Source: Paramecium sonneborni (Eukaryota; Ciliophora; Oligohymenophorea; Peniculida; Parameciidae). From it: a DNA stretch of 11,601 nt. Positions 1-8,180 of the stretch are shown here, in pieces (the first letter of the stretch is position 1; each line of letters opens with the position of its first letter). The position numbers were made by a program, and so were the translations under genes. Under the pieces are notes generated by a model that saw only the letters and a list, made by a program, of their open reading frames with translations, did no database searches and had not been told where the DNA came from. The DNA lies in the NCBI GenBank assembly GCA_905182985.1, contig CAJJDN010000054.1:215490-227090 (forward strand), in the 5' to 3' direction.

Positions 1-1
1 T

Positions 2-674
2 TCATAAAATATTTTTCCCCAAAATTCTAATATTACAAATTAATATTAAGATGTAGATTCAAAAAATAATTAGTAATAATAGATATCTTAACAATAACCT
101 AAATAAATATTTAATCTAAATAATAATTTACAGTAATAATAACCTTAATCAGTTGCTATTGGAAGAGTTACACAAACTGGAGCTTAAAGTGAAATTAATA
201 ATTCTCAAAAATAAAATTATCTATTTGCTAATGGTAGAGTTACAAATACTGGAGTTTATAGAGAAATTAATAATTCCAAAAATTAAGCTTAATCATTTGC
301 CAATGGTAGAGTTACAACTCCTGGAGTTTAGAGAGAAATTAATAATTCCAGAAATTAAGCTTAACCATTTGCTAATGATAGAGATACTCAGATTGCATAG
401 TAAAATATACAATAAAATGGAACAATTTAGAATAGAACAACAAGTCAACCATAATCATAAGATTTTCAATTCTAGAATCAACTTAAAAATAACAATAATT
501 CTGAATTTAATTAGAATAAGCAATAATAACAATTTAACTAAGCAAACAATTTAGGATCTTAAATGCAAAATAATTTAATAAACAATACATCTTTAAACCC
601 ATCAACTAAATTTTAATCATCATAAATAAAGTAAAAGAATTAATTTAATTTATCCGATAGATCATAATAATTAG

Positions 675-747
<73 letters not shown>

Positions 748-820
748 TAAATATTAATTTAACTAAAGAGGTGTTAATCCAACTTAAAATAGATAAAATT
801 ATTAGCTTTCTGTAAATTGA
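2..820 (+). CDS. Q/N-rich repeat protein, 3' part (5' end outside window)
   Basis: With TAA and TAG read as glutamine, one frame is open from base 2 to TGA at 818-820, giving 272 codons with no start inside the window. The product is dominated by Gln, Asn and Ser. It holds three 24-residue repeats plus a partial fourth, built around GRVT-x-TG and REINNS, then a low-complexity Q/N region, 23 consecutive glutamines, and a short tail ending LSVN. The repeats stay in register in this frame only, and the frame crosses the TAA run without a break, so I trust it over the standard-code frame at 153-554. I do not recognise the family. The visible part is probably a disordered, low-complexity C-terminus; any catalytic domain would lie upstream. 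The gap to the next start codon is 124 bp. Confidence 0.8.
152..391 (+). repeat. 72-nt coding tandem repeat, about 3.3 units
   Basis: Units begin at 152, 224, 296 and 368, exactly 72 nt apart; the fourth is partial. Each full unit encodes 24 residues with the core GRVT-x-(T/P)G and then EINNS. Units 2 and 3 are the most alike (FANGRVT..., REINNS.NQAQ). The period is a multiple of three, so unit gain or loss would keep the reading frame. Confidence 0.85.
677..745 (+). repeat. (TAA)23 microsatellite encoding polyglutamine
   Basis: Twenty-three perfect TAA triplets lie in frame with the surrounding Q/N-rich gene. Under code 6 they encode 23 glutamines in a row with no CAA or CAG interruption. 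The flanking codons (LD before, NKYQFNQRG after) continue the same frame to a TGA stop. Pure trinucleotide runs like this tend to vary in length between strains. Confidence 0.9.
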
Positions 821-944
821 TATATATTAATAATAAAATAATGAAATATTAATTTGTTTTATATATAAATATATGAAAGAGAATTAATAAATGAAATTGA
901 ATTAGATAATTTTTTTGTTTAAATAGTTAGTATTTTTAATAGAA

Positions 945-2010
945 ATGTAAAATGATTGGAAGGTTCAAGTTTCAAATGAAAACAATATAATAAAGTACTA
1001 GAATCTTGAATACCATATTGAATAAATGTTAGGAACTGGAGCAAGTGCTAAAGTATACAAATCAAAAAAATTTATAAATTCAATAGAGCAAAAAGAAGAA
1101 GTTGCACTTAGAATCTAAAATCGATATTACAAATAAAATTATGAGTAATGGAATTAATTAAAAGATTTTAAATGGAAAAATACAACATATCCAATAGAGA
1201 ATATACCAGGTAGTTTTTTATATACTGAATTCGAATTATTTGATGGTAATCTTACATCTCTTGGAAGTCAAGACCTTAAGACAAATATCTTTAAAATTGC
1301 CTAAACTATAGCTTATGCTTTATCAGAAATTCATAAGTCAAATTTTATTCATTATGATGTAAAGCCTGATAATATAGTATTCAAAAAGATTAAAGATTAA
1401 GAATTTAAGTTTGCACTATGTGATTTCTCCTCAATCCAAACTCTGGAAAAGGCAAAAAGTGAAGAATTATTCATTGAAGCAACACCTCAATTTGCACCTC
1501 CAGAAATTTAAATTTAAGGTATTTCTAAAGATACAGATGAATCAAGCGATATTTGGTCATTAGGAATGACTCTATACAATCTCTATTCTTAACATTTTAT
1601 GTTTACACAAGGTAATTTATTATTATTTTTATTTAGATAATCTTGATTAAAAATAAGATTAAAATTTTATTGATAATATTGTTGAGAAAGATATTTAAGA
1701 TAATTAACAATTAAAATAATTAATTCTTTTATTGCTTAGAGTTGAAAAGAAAGATAGAATTAAAGCCTATGAAATCATTGAATTTATTTAAGATCCCAAT
1801 AAACTCAAACATAAATTTGCATAAATATAACCAAAATAAACCTCACAAAATAGCTGTTAATGTTTATATAGCACATAAATAAAAAAAGAGAAAGTTAAAT
1901 AACCCAATTTAGAAAAAATACCAAAATTATTGGATTTTATTAATAATGAAAATCTTAATTTAAGAAAAAAAATATCGCACTTATTAGAGATACCTAACAT
2001 AGTTTTTTGA
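945..2010 (+). CDS. Atypical Ser/Thr protein kinase
   Basis: This is an eukaryotic-type protein kinase of 346 residues in two exons (945-1611 and 1637-2010). The 25-nt intron at 1612-1636 starts GTAA and ends TTAG; removing it restores the frame exactly. Visible motifs are a glycine-rich loop GTGASAKVYK (30-39), catalytic loop HYDVKPDN (136-143), DFS in place of DFG (160-162), APPE as the APE motif (184-187) and DIWSLG (202-207). The usual VAIK lysine appears to be Arg56 (VALRI). Catalytic Asp138 and Lys140 are present, but Arg56 and Ser162 suggest altered or weak nucleotide handling. The start at 945 is the first ATG of a frame that leads into LEYHIEQMLG just before the glycine loop. After the kinase fold (to about residue 270) comes a Lys/Gln-rich tail. 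The substrate is unknown. A truncated copy lies inverted at 11203-11601. Confidence 0.88.
1221..1575 (+). repeat. Left arm of inverted kinase-segment duplication
   Basis: The reverse complement of these 355 bases recurs at 11247-11601. By eye there are two differences, at 1396 (A here, G in the copy's coding strand) and 1459 (G here, A there). They change Asp151 to Gly and Ser172 to Asn. Identity stops sharply after 1575; the other side may continue beyond the window, since the copy reaches its edge. Confidence 0.92.
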
Positions 2011-2548
2011 ACAAAATTTATTTCATTTATTTCGATTTAATTATATTTTTAATAACATAAAAAAAGGATTGAAGGAAGATAAAAAGAAAAAATTAAAATA
2101 CCATGGAAATTTTATTAATGATTTTGATTATAAATATTATATATGTCTATTTCCAGCAAAGTACTAAATAAACTTTTTCAATTACACTAAAAAGCAAACA
2201 ATAGTTCTTTTTGATTTTACAAATAAGAAAGTATCTTTAAAAGACATTTATTTAGTTTTTCATAGTATAACTAATTGCTATAGTAATTGATTTTGAAACT
2301 TCATTTATACAGCAACTAATACATTGGCTTATGTAAATTTGCATTTATAAAAATAAACCATTTATCAAAAATTAAGCTTTTATACAGAAATAAAATTTTA
2401 CATAAATATTGATTTTCAATATATTTCACATCTAATTTTAATTGTTTAATATTTGGTTTTGGATAAACAACTTTAGATTCTTGAGTTAAAATTAAAATAG
2501 AAGTTTGTAAAAGATAGGATCTAAAATGTCAATTAATAATAATTTTGA
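1946..2548 (+). CDS. Unrecognised ORF, possibly displaced C-terminal region of the kinase
   Basis: A frame +1 to the kinase is open from ATG 1946 to TGA 2546-2548 once a 30-nt GTAA...ACAG intron at 2283-2312 is removed. That intron would take out two in-frame TGA codons and leave the frame intact, which supports real coding. The product would be 190 residues, with a Lys-rich segment near the start and then aromatic, beta-strand-like sequence (IVLFDFTNKK, AYVNLHLQKQ) faintly like beta-propeller or kelch repeats. I do not recognise a domain. The start overlaps the last 65 bases of the kinase in another frame, which is unusual. A single-base shift in the eight-A run at 1963-1970 would fuse it to the kinase, so it may be the end of that gene, either broken or misread. 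Both the start and independent status are uncertain. Confidence 0.5.
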
Positions 2549-2659
2549 TTATTAATCGAAAAATAAAATTTGGAAAATGAATTGAAACGATGAAGGAATC
2601 ATGAAAAAGTGAAATAAAAAATTTGTAAGGAATTTAGAAAATAATTATAATAAATAAAA

Positions 2660-3344
2660 ATGAGTTAGATAAAAGAAATAAAAGTAGTTCTATTAGGGGA
2701 TTCAGGAGTAGGAAAAAGTAGCCTTTTGTATAGGTTTGTTGAGAATGATTTTTTTGAAAAGGGTTAACCGACTTTGGGAGCAGCATTTTAGAGCAAAACA
2801 ATATTAATAGATGGAAAAGCGTTGAAATTTTAGATATGGGACACAGCAGGTTAAGAGAAATACAAAGCAATATTGCCATTATATTACAGAGGTATGTAAT
2901 AAGTAAATTAGAGATGCAAAAGTAGCACTTTTGGTATATGATGTGAATGATTAACAAAGTTTTGAAGGTGTGAAGGAATGGTTTAAGTAATTGTAAGAAT
3001 AGGGACCTTTGGATTAAAGTAAAAATAATACAATAGTGAAGTTAGAGCGATAATAGGGAATAAATGTGATTTGGAATAGAAAGTAGAAGATGATTTGGGT
3101 AAGGAATTGGGAAGACAATGGAATGCAATATTTTTTAAGACAAGTTGCAAAGATAACTTAGGAGTGCAAGTATTGGATAGAATAAATTTAGGAAACATTT
3201 TTATAAATAGGAGAACGAGTATTTAAAGAGTAATTAGCTGAAGAGCATAGAAAATCAAATAGTGAAAATGCGAACTCTACTTTGAAGATAGGTTCTTAAC
3301 AAGTGAGCAATAAATAAAAACAAGATAAGGGTTAATGTTGTTGA
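2660..3344 (+). CDS. Rab-family small GTPase (Rab5/Rab21-like)
   Basis: This is a complete Rab GTPase of 205 residues in four exons: 2660-2891, 2914-3018, 3042-3169 and 3192-3344. The introns are 22, 23 and 22 nt. Each is placed because it restores both the frame and the Rab consensus, and the spliced length is exactly 618 nt. Motifs are P-loop GDSGVGKS (13-20), switch I Thr38 in PTLGAAF, WDTAGQE (60-66) with the catalytic Gln65 encoded by TAA, then YYRDAKVALLVYD, GNKCD and TSC in the SAK position. The protein ends Gln-Cys-Cys, a geranylgeranylation signal for membrane attachment. LGAAF and the P-loop context resemble the Rab5/21/22 group of endosomal traffic, but the subfamily is inferred. 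The tail before Cys-Cys is Ser/Asn/Gln-rich. It converges on the trichocyst protein gene with 91 bp between the stop codons. Confidence 0.93.
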
Positions 3345-3435
3345 ATAAATTATGCATACAACAATAAATGTTGTTATTTAATAGAGATAATAAAAATGGG
3401 ATTCTTTTTAATGAAAATTGGTTATTTTTCATAAA

Positions 3436-4584
3436 TCATTAACTTAAATCGGTGTCACCAGCAGCAACTCTCATGGCAATGTATTCTTTCAAATCTCTCA
3501 TGTTGGTGTTCAAATGACCAATTAAGTCAGAAACAGTTTATCTGTCTCCATCTCTGGCGGATCTTCTTTATTAGTATTCATAAGCAGCTTATTAGCATTC
3601 AGCTCTTCTGTCATCTCTTTATTAGGTCTTGGCTTCATGTCTGGCTGTGTTGTCATCTTAAGCACTGTGGGTGGCAGCAAGTTAATCAGCCAATGATTAG
3701 ATTTCAGCTTCTAAGTTAGCAATAGCTGAGTTAAGTTTATTCATATCTCTTGTTAAGAGAGCATTGTAAGCTTCAAAGGCTTATCTTCTTGAATCTTCAG
3801 TTCTTCTGGCCAAATCGAAAGCTTATTATAATTAGTTTTATAAATCGTCAATCAATTAGATGATTCTTCCTGTTAATTCTTAGTTAGCATATTATTAAGC
3901 TTTAACAGCCAATTAAGCCATAAGTTTGATGGCTTTTCCGAAAGTTCTGACGTGTTTCATTTATCCAGCTTTGTGAGCAGCAGCATTCAAATGTGATGCA
4001 ACTTAAGCAAAGATTTATGGTGTATAGTGAACAGCTTCACTAGCTCCCTTTTATAAGAAAGCTGGGGCTTATAAGTTATCTGTGAAGAGTCTTCTTGCTT
4101 CAGCGAGAACACTTGAAACAAAGGTGAATTCTTCTCTTTAAGCTTCGAAATCATCATTTTCTGCTTATCTCTTAGCTGTGGTTTCATCAATAACTTATTA
4201 AAGGAGAGCCTTTTCAGCTAATTTGGCAACTCTTTATCCGACCTTTTAGTCATGGACTGGTTGGAGTTCATCAAGATGAGCTTATAATTCTGTGTCTCTT
4301 TATTCAAGGTTAGCTAATTCTTAGTTAAGTCCAGCAAGATCAGCATCACAAACACCTTAGAAAGCTTTGTTTTCAGCATCGTCTTCTCTTTAATCGTTTT
4401 AATATCTTTCTTCCAAATCATAAAGTGTTTAGAAGATTCTTTCGAGTGGTTCACCAGTTTACATTTGGATGGCAATTGTGTTCAACAATGTCTTTCCAAG
4501 TTTGCTCTTCTCAAGCTTTTCAAAAGCAGCTAAGTTTGTAGCGAAGGCTGTGGCAATCAAAACCAAAATCACGATTGATTTCAT
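3436..4584 (-). CDS. Trichocyst matrix-type secretory granule protein
   Basis: An intronless 382-residue protein, read with TAA as glutamine from ATG at 4584 to TGA at 3438-3436. It opens with a clear signal peptide (MKSIVILVLIATAFA), then an almost entirely helical, Ala/Gln/Glu/Leu-rich chain with heptad character and very few prolines. Only two cysteines are obvious (VCDADL, RAECQQ). Length, signal peptide, helical composition and organism match Paramecium trichocyst matrix proteins, the precursors that are proteolysed and crystallise in the secretory granule core. I infer that identity from overall character; I cannot assign the subfamily or mature cleavage points. It is GC-richer than the genes around it and favours codons such as GCT, GAA and AGA, consistent with high expression. 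It converges with Rab. A gene-free stretch of over 1 kb lies upstream and may hold its promoter. Confidence 0.88.
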
Positions 4585-5752
4585 TTTAATAATGATTTTT
4601 TTTTCGAAAATCCTCTTCCTTTTATAGCAAAGAATTTATTAAAAACGGATTATTTTTCATTCAATCTAATTTCTTTTACTTTTATAATCAATCTAATTAT
4701 TTCACTATTATCATTACATTCTCCATATTTATATCCCTACTCATCTTATATGATATTTTTAAACTTCCCCATTAATCTTTTATCCCTTTTTCAACACAAA
4801 TGATGAAAATATTTTTCTCTAATTATATAATGAACTTAAAATTATGGATAATCTCATCATTAACCATGTTACTTTATTATCTTAACTCAAATCCTTGCAT
4901 CCTTTCCAGAAAAATCCACCCAATATAATAAATTAAAATATACTGATTATATATTTTACTATAAATATCATCTATATCTTTTTTTTCTTGATTTATACTA
5001 TTGTATTATGAAATTTTTTTTAAAATATATATCAAATCGTCAATCTCATTAAAGAAATGAAATTTATATTACTTCAGCACTTTTTTTTTTATTTCTATCA
5101 GAAAATATGATTTTATTATTTTTATATAAAAATAAAAGATAAAATAGTTGGTCTATTCTGATTTATTTAATTTCTTTCAAAATCTTCAATATGTTCTTAT
5201 TAAATATTATTAGAGAAGCATGAAATCTCACTTTAAAGATATTTTAACAATAATCTTTATTCTATTTTTGTTAAATAAGACATTATTTTTTTTTCTTTTA
5301 TTATTACTTTATGATAATCTTTTTATAATCCAGCCTAATAAATGAGAATTTAAAAAAAAACAAATTTTGTTCATAGAGCTTCCTTTGTTTAAGATTTTTA
5401 AAAAAAGATAATTACTTTGGTATATAGAGAAAAAAGTCCAAATATATAATTTGTTTTTTGTACACAATAATTTAAAATTGTTTTCTATAAAATTTTCTCA
5501 ACCAAAAATTGATTTTTTTCAAAAATATTCATTATCTATTTTAGAACTACTGAGCAGTGTTTAACATAATTTTATATTCTTTAATTTAGCAAAATTATGG
5601 CTGATTCTAATAAAAGTTACCTTCAAAGTTACCTTCATAATTCCAAATTGAATAATTGTTTATGAAATTTTATTTAGAAAATCTGACATTAATAGCATAT
5701 TAAATAATGTATAGTGTCTATAATTTACACAAATAGATATTATCATTGTTAC
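4585..5752. other. Gene-poor AT-rich intergenic stretch
   Basis: This 1168-bp stretch lies between the start of the trichocyst-type gene and the end of the helix-turn-helix gene. It is rich in T and A runs. Open frames are short: a 41-codon hydrophobic frame at 5220-5345 (+), a 22-codon frame from 5597 (+), and a 39-codon frame on the minus strand over 5540-5660. None has a recognisable motif. A perfect 12-bp tandem duplication (AAAGTTACCTTC) sits at 5613-5636. The part next to 4584 presumably holds the trichocyst gene promoter, but I see no defined element. Confidence 0.6.
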
Positions 5753-6197
5753 TCAATCATCATATTCAAAACTATTTTTTCTTGGCTCATTATTTTCGTT
5801 TTCTAGTGCAAAGAATTAATTTGTATCAATTATATTTTACTCGTCTGACTATTTTTTATGTTCTTTTATGATTCTTCGAATTACTCCCATTTTACAATTC
5901 ATAAATTAATTAATATCAACTACTCTATAGATAAAATTGCTTACTTATTTTCTCAGCTTTTTTCAGGCAATAATAATAATCTTCTAAAGTTTTCCTTGAA
6001 ACTCCAACAATTTCTGCTGCTTGGTCAAGTGTGTGCTTGATCATTTTTCCATCTTAAAGGTGTCTCTAATCAAAAATTGATCTAGTTGATTAAAAAGACT
6101 ATTACCTCCATTGATCTACTAAGAATTTAGCTTCATACACATATCTCTCTTTTATTCTCTTTTATAATTAGTGTTATTAGTTATTTTCGATATTCAT
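5753..6197 (-). CDS. Small helix-turn-helix protein of a ciliate-type family
   Basis: A 140-residue protein in two exons, 6197-5945 and 5922-5753, read leftwards. The 22-nt intron (5944-5923, GTAAGC...TAGAG) was found because removing it joins two frames that together match one fold. After a basic Gln-rich start (KRIKERYVYEAKFLVDQW), residues 56-80 read TLDQAAEIVGVSRKTLEDYY, a strong helix-turn-helix pattern with the tight turn at VGVSRKTL. Exon 2 continues with INQFMNCKMGVIRRIIKEHKK, which resembles the 'k-GVLR-fvk' stretch I associate with families of small HTH proteins in Paramecium and Tetrahymena. The acidic tail ends FEYDD. DNA binding is likely but inferred; no target is known. The ATG at 6197 is chosen because the frame is Arg/Lys-rich and continuous from it; a later Met52 sits right before the HTH. 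The start lies 22 bp from the divergent gene at 6220. Confidence 0.75.
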
Positions 6198-6219
6198 TTT
6201 TAGGTAATTAATATAATAA
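6198..6219. promoter_or_regulatory. 22-bp divergent start-to-start interval
   Basis: The start codons at 6197 (-) and 6220 (+) point away from each other with 22 AT-rich bases between them. If both starts are right, each promoter must lie within the other gene's 5' end or the two share this interval. No recognised promoter motif is visible. Either gene could begin at a later codon, which would widen the gap. Confidence 0.4.
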
Positions 6220-6918
6220 ATGATAAAGGAAAATGATAGATATGGAGAAGATAGTAGCTATCTTTAAAACTAAACAGATTCAACTGAATACGAAAAAGTG
6301 ATAATTGAGTTATAGAATTAAATTGAAACAATTAATGAGAAGTTGTTAGAAAATAGTTTTGCAAATTTAGAACTAAAATAAGCAATTAAAAAGCTTGAAA
6401 TATTGGAATAAGAAAAGGAAGGGAAAATTAAATAATTAAATGCTAAAATGTAGAATAATTTTGTACTATATAGAGAATTAATTAATAAAGCACAAAAAGA
6501 TAAAAGAAATAGACATTTGAAAGAAATTTATAGTCTTAAAAAGTCAACATATCAAATACTTTAAAAATATGTTGGCCATCAAATTTATGATGAAAATGAT
6601 GAAAATTTTTATGACTATGAGTCTAATGTTGAGAATATTATAGAAGAGATTATTCTATCTTAAAAATGCTAAATTGATTAATTAAGAAAACCAATCGAAT
6701 AAATTTTATAACAACAAAATATTCTGATATAAATCGGTGATTATAATACTTTTGATTAATATTTTAAGGATGTTATTATCTAAATTAAAAATAAATTTGA
6801 AAATATCTCAGAGTAAAAATTTATTCTAATTTAGTAATAATAAATCTAACAATAATCAAACTAGCATGTATGAAGAATTGAAACGCCTAAGATTAGCACT
6901 AAATTTATTTATTAATGA
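6220..6918 (+). CDS. Coiled-coil protein of unknown function
   Basis: The frame is open from ATG 6220 to TGA at 6871 (217 residues). If the well-formed 24-nt intron at 6868-6891 (GTATG...CTAAG) is spliced, it runs instead to TGA 6916-6918 (224 residues). The protein is rich in Glu, Lys, Gln and Ile/Leu with clear heptads over roughly residues 25-110 (VIIELQNQIETINEKLLE, IKKLEILEQEKEGKIKQL). An acidic patch (YDENDENFYDYES) and more predicted helix follow, ending in a Gln-rich stretch. There is no signal peptide, membrane segment or catalytic motif, and I do not recognise the family. A structural or scaffold role is only a guess. The same frame continues to look coding after the stop (6919-7137), so the true C-terminus may be longer or the gene may carry a nonsense mutation. 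It is divergent with the HTH gene. Confidence 0.7.
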
Positions 6919-7137
6919 TTCTGTTGTGATGATAAACAATTAATTAAATCAAAAACGTTCATTTTGTAAAGTACAAAAATCAATAAGTATATTTTGTAGA
7001 ATATTGAGGATAATAAAAATTATATTACAGAAATTTAAATGCTACTGAATAGTATCACCAAAAACTAGGAACAGTTTGAGATAAATTTGTAATAGTTATC
7101 TCAAGTATTTAAAAAAATTATCTAATTGGTTGTTTGA
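6919..7137 (+). other. In-frame coding-like extension after TGA
   Basis: Directly after TGA 6916-6918 the same frame stays open for 72 more codons to TGA 7135-7137. The sequence is helical and polar (YILQNIEDNKNYITEIQMLL, EQFEINLQQLSQVF), matching the protein upstream in composition. It has no ATG near its beginning. No GT lies between 6869 and 6916, so a normal-sized intron cannot remove the second TGA. It is best read as the former C-terminus of the coiled-coil gene, cut off by one TGA, or as a readthrough or sequence-error case. Confidence 0.45.
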
Positions 7138-7747
7138 ATGATGAATCTTATATATAATAATTATAAATGAAAGAAAAATTCTTTTTCATGTAAATTTTAT
7201 TTTTTGAAGGAAGATGATCTATATTATAAACATGTAGTTCGTAAAATTACCTTAATAAACAGTAATGAAATTAATAATAAGAAAAAAATAAGAGTTGATA
7301 ATATTATTGGATACCTTTTTTAACTAAAGAAATTTTCTGTAACTATTTTTTAATAATTGTGGTGTTATGACTATTTTTTATTGTTTATAGAAATATTTTT
7401 GGTCATAGAATTATTTGTTATATATAAAGATAAATCATTTATTAGTAATATTTATAAATTAACTTATAAAATTGTCTTATGATAATTCGAGTAAGACATC
7501 ACATTAAATTATATTAAAAATATTTGATTATTTAAATGAAATTGATGCAAATTAATTTTTTAGATCATCAATTAATTATCTAGAAATAACATGGAAACCG
7601 AATAATTTTATTAAGTCTAGCAGAGTTAGGCTATAAATTTCATTCTCTAAATTAAATAGATACTTATTCTTGAATTCAATGTAGTTTACTATATTGTGGG
7701 AAGGTAATATGAATTAATAAAATTATTATTTTATTAATAAATTATTT
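7138..7747. other. Intergenic stretch with an uncertain open frame
   Basis: This very AT-rich 610-bp stretch has no gene I can support. One frame is open from ATG 7214 into the gene starting at 7748 without TGA. In such AT-rich DNA with a single stop codon, long open frames arise fairly often by chance, and the translation (many Ile, Leu, Phe, Asn) has no clear domain. Two overlapping short frames, from 7535 (45 codons) and 7591, are equally unconvincing. The start of the 1149-nt duplicated unit (7660) falls inside this stretch. Confidence 0.5.
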
Positions 7748-8164
7748 ATGGGAGAAATAAGAGAATAATTAAATAATTTATCTTAGAGGGAAATTGCTGA
7801 AAGATTACAATTTCTAACAGATCATTAAAGATCAGATTTTAAAAAAATGATGGGGAAGGTGTTATTATTTCAAATCCAATAAGATGAATTTGATAAAAAG
7901 CAATGGACAAAACTTTAGTATTAAATCTTGTTATCAATACCCCTTGTTCTTAGTGCAAGAATAGTTAGTGAATATCTCAATGCTAATGTTGAATTTTCAA
8001 AGTTGAAGCCAACATTGTGGATAAAATTCTTAAGAGCTATGGCTTATAAAAAAGGTATTGGATTGGGAACAGCTCTTTTAGTTATTCCAATTCATAAAAC
8101 TATTGAATATAGTCGTAAATTAGGCTATAAACATTATATTCTTTCTTAAATTAAAGAAGAATGA
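7748..8164 (+). CDS. Small unrecognised protein with two hydrophobic segments (copy 1)
   Basis: A 138-residue intronless frame from ATG 7748 to TGA 8162-8164. The N-terminal half is charged and helical (EQLNNLSQREIAERLQFL, then SDFKKMMGKV). Two hydrophobic stretches follow: LLSIPLVLSARIVSEYL around residues 64-80 and GIGLGTALLVIPIHKTIEY around 107-125, each possibly membrane-associated. The tail is basic (YSRKLGYKHYIL). I do not recognise the family; it could be a small organelle membrane protein, but nothing proves this. The start at 7748 is chosen because strongly AT-rich, UTR-like sequence precedes it; in-frame ATGs at 7709 and 7679 would add 13 or 23 residues. The CFAP20-domain gene begins only 16 bp after the stop. 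It is identical to 8898-9314, probably the same locus assembled twice. Confidence 0.65.
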
Positions 8165-8180
8165 CAGTTAATAATTATTT

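Noticed and set aside
153..554. 133-residue Leu/Ile-rich frame on the plus strand
   Set aside because: It is a shadow of the Q/N-rich gene in another frame. The true frame runs through it, carries the conserved GRVT repeats, and continues to 820.
2046..2548. Idea that this stretch is a pseudogene because of two in-frame TGA codons
   Set aside because: Both TGAs lie inside a 30-nt GTAA...ACAG segment whose removal keeps the frame, so an intron explains them better.
2634..3198. Two minus-strand open frames opposite the Rab gene
   Set aside because: They are antisense to clear Rab exons with all G motifs on the plus strand.
3987..4190. Short minus-strand frame inside the trichocyst-type gene
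   Set aside because: It is an out-of-frame shadow. The 382-residue frame with a signal peptide explains the whole region.
5220..5345. 41-codon hydrophobic frame in the intergenic stretch
   Set aside because: It is short, built mostly of Phe, Leu and Ile codons expected from T-rich DNA, and has no supporting motif or neighbour.
5597..5752. 22-codon frame that a 20-nt GTTT...TTAG intron could extend
   Set aside because: The intron lacks the usual GTA start and the extended frame runs antisense into the helix-turn-helix gene.
5858..6040. 60-residue plus-strand frame
   Set aside because: It is antisense to the helix-turn-helix gene, which has a consistent intron and motif on the minus strand.
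7591..7806. Frame from ATG 7591 reading METEQFYQ...
   Set aside because: It overlaps the better-supported gene at 7748 in another frame and ends within it; its composition is what AT-rich DNA gives by chance.
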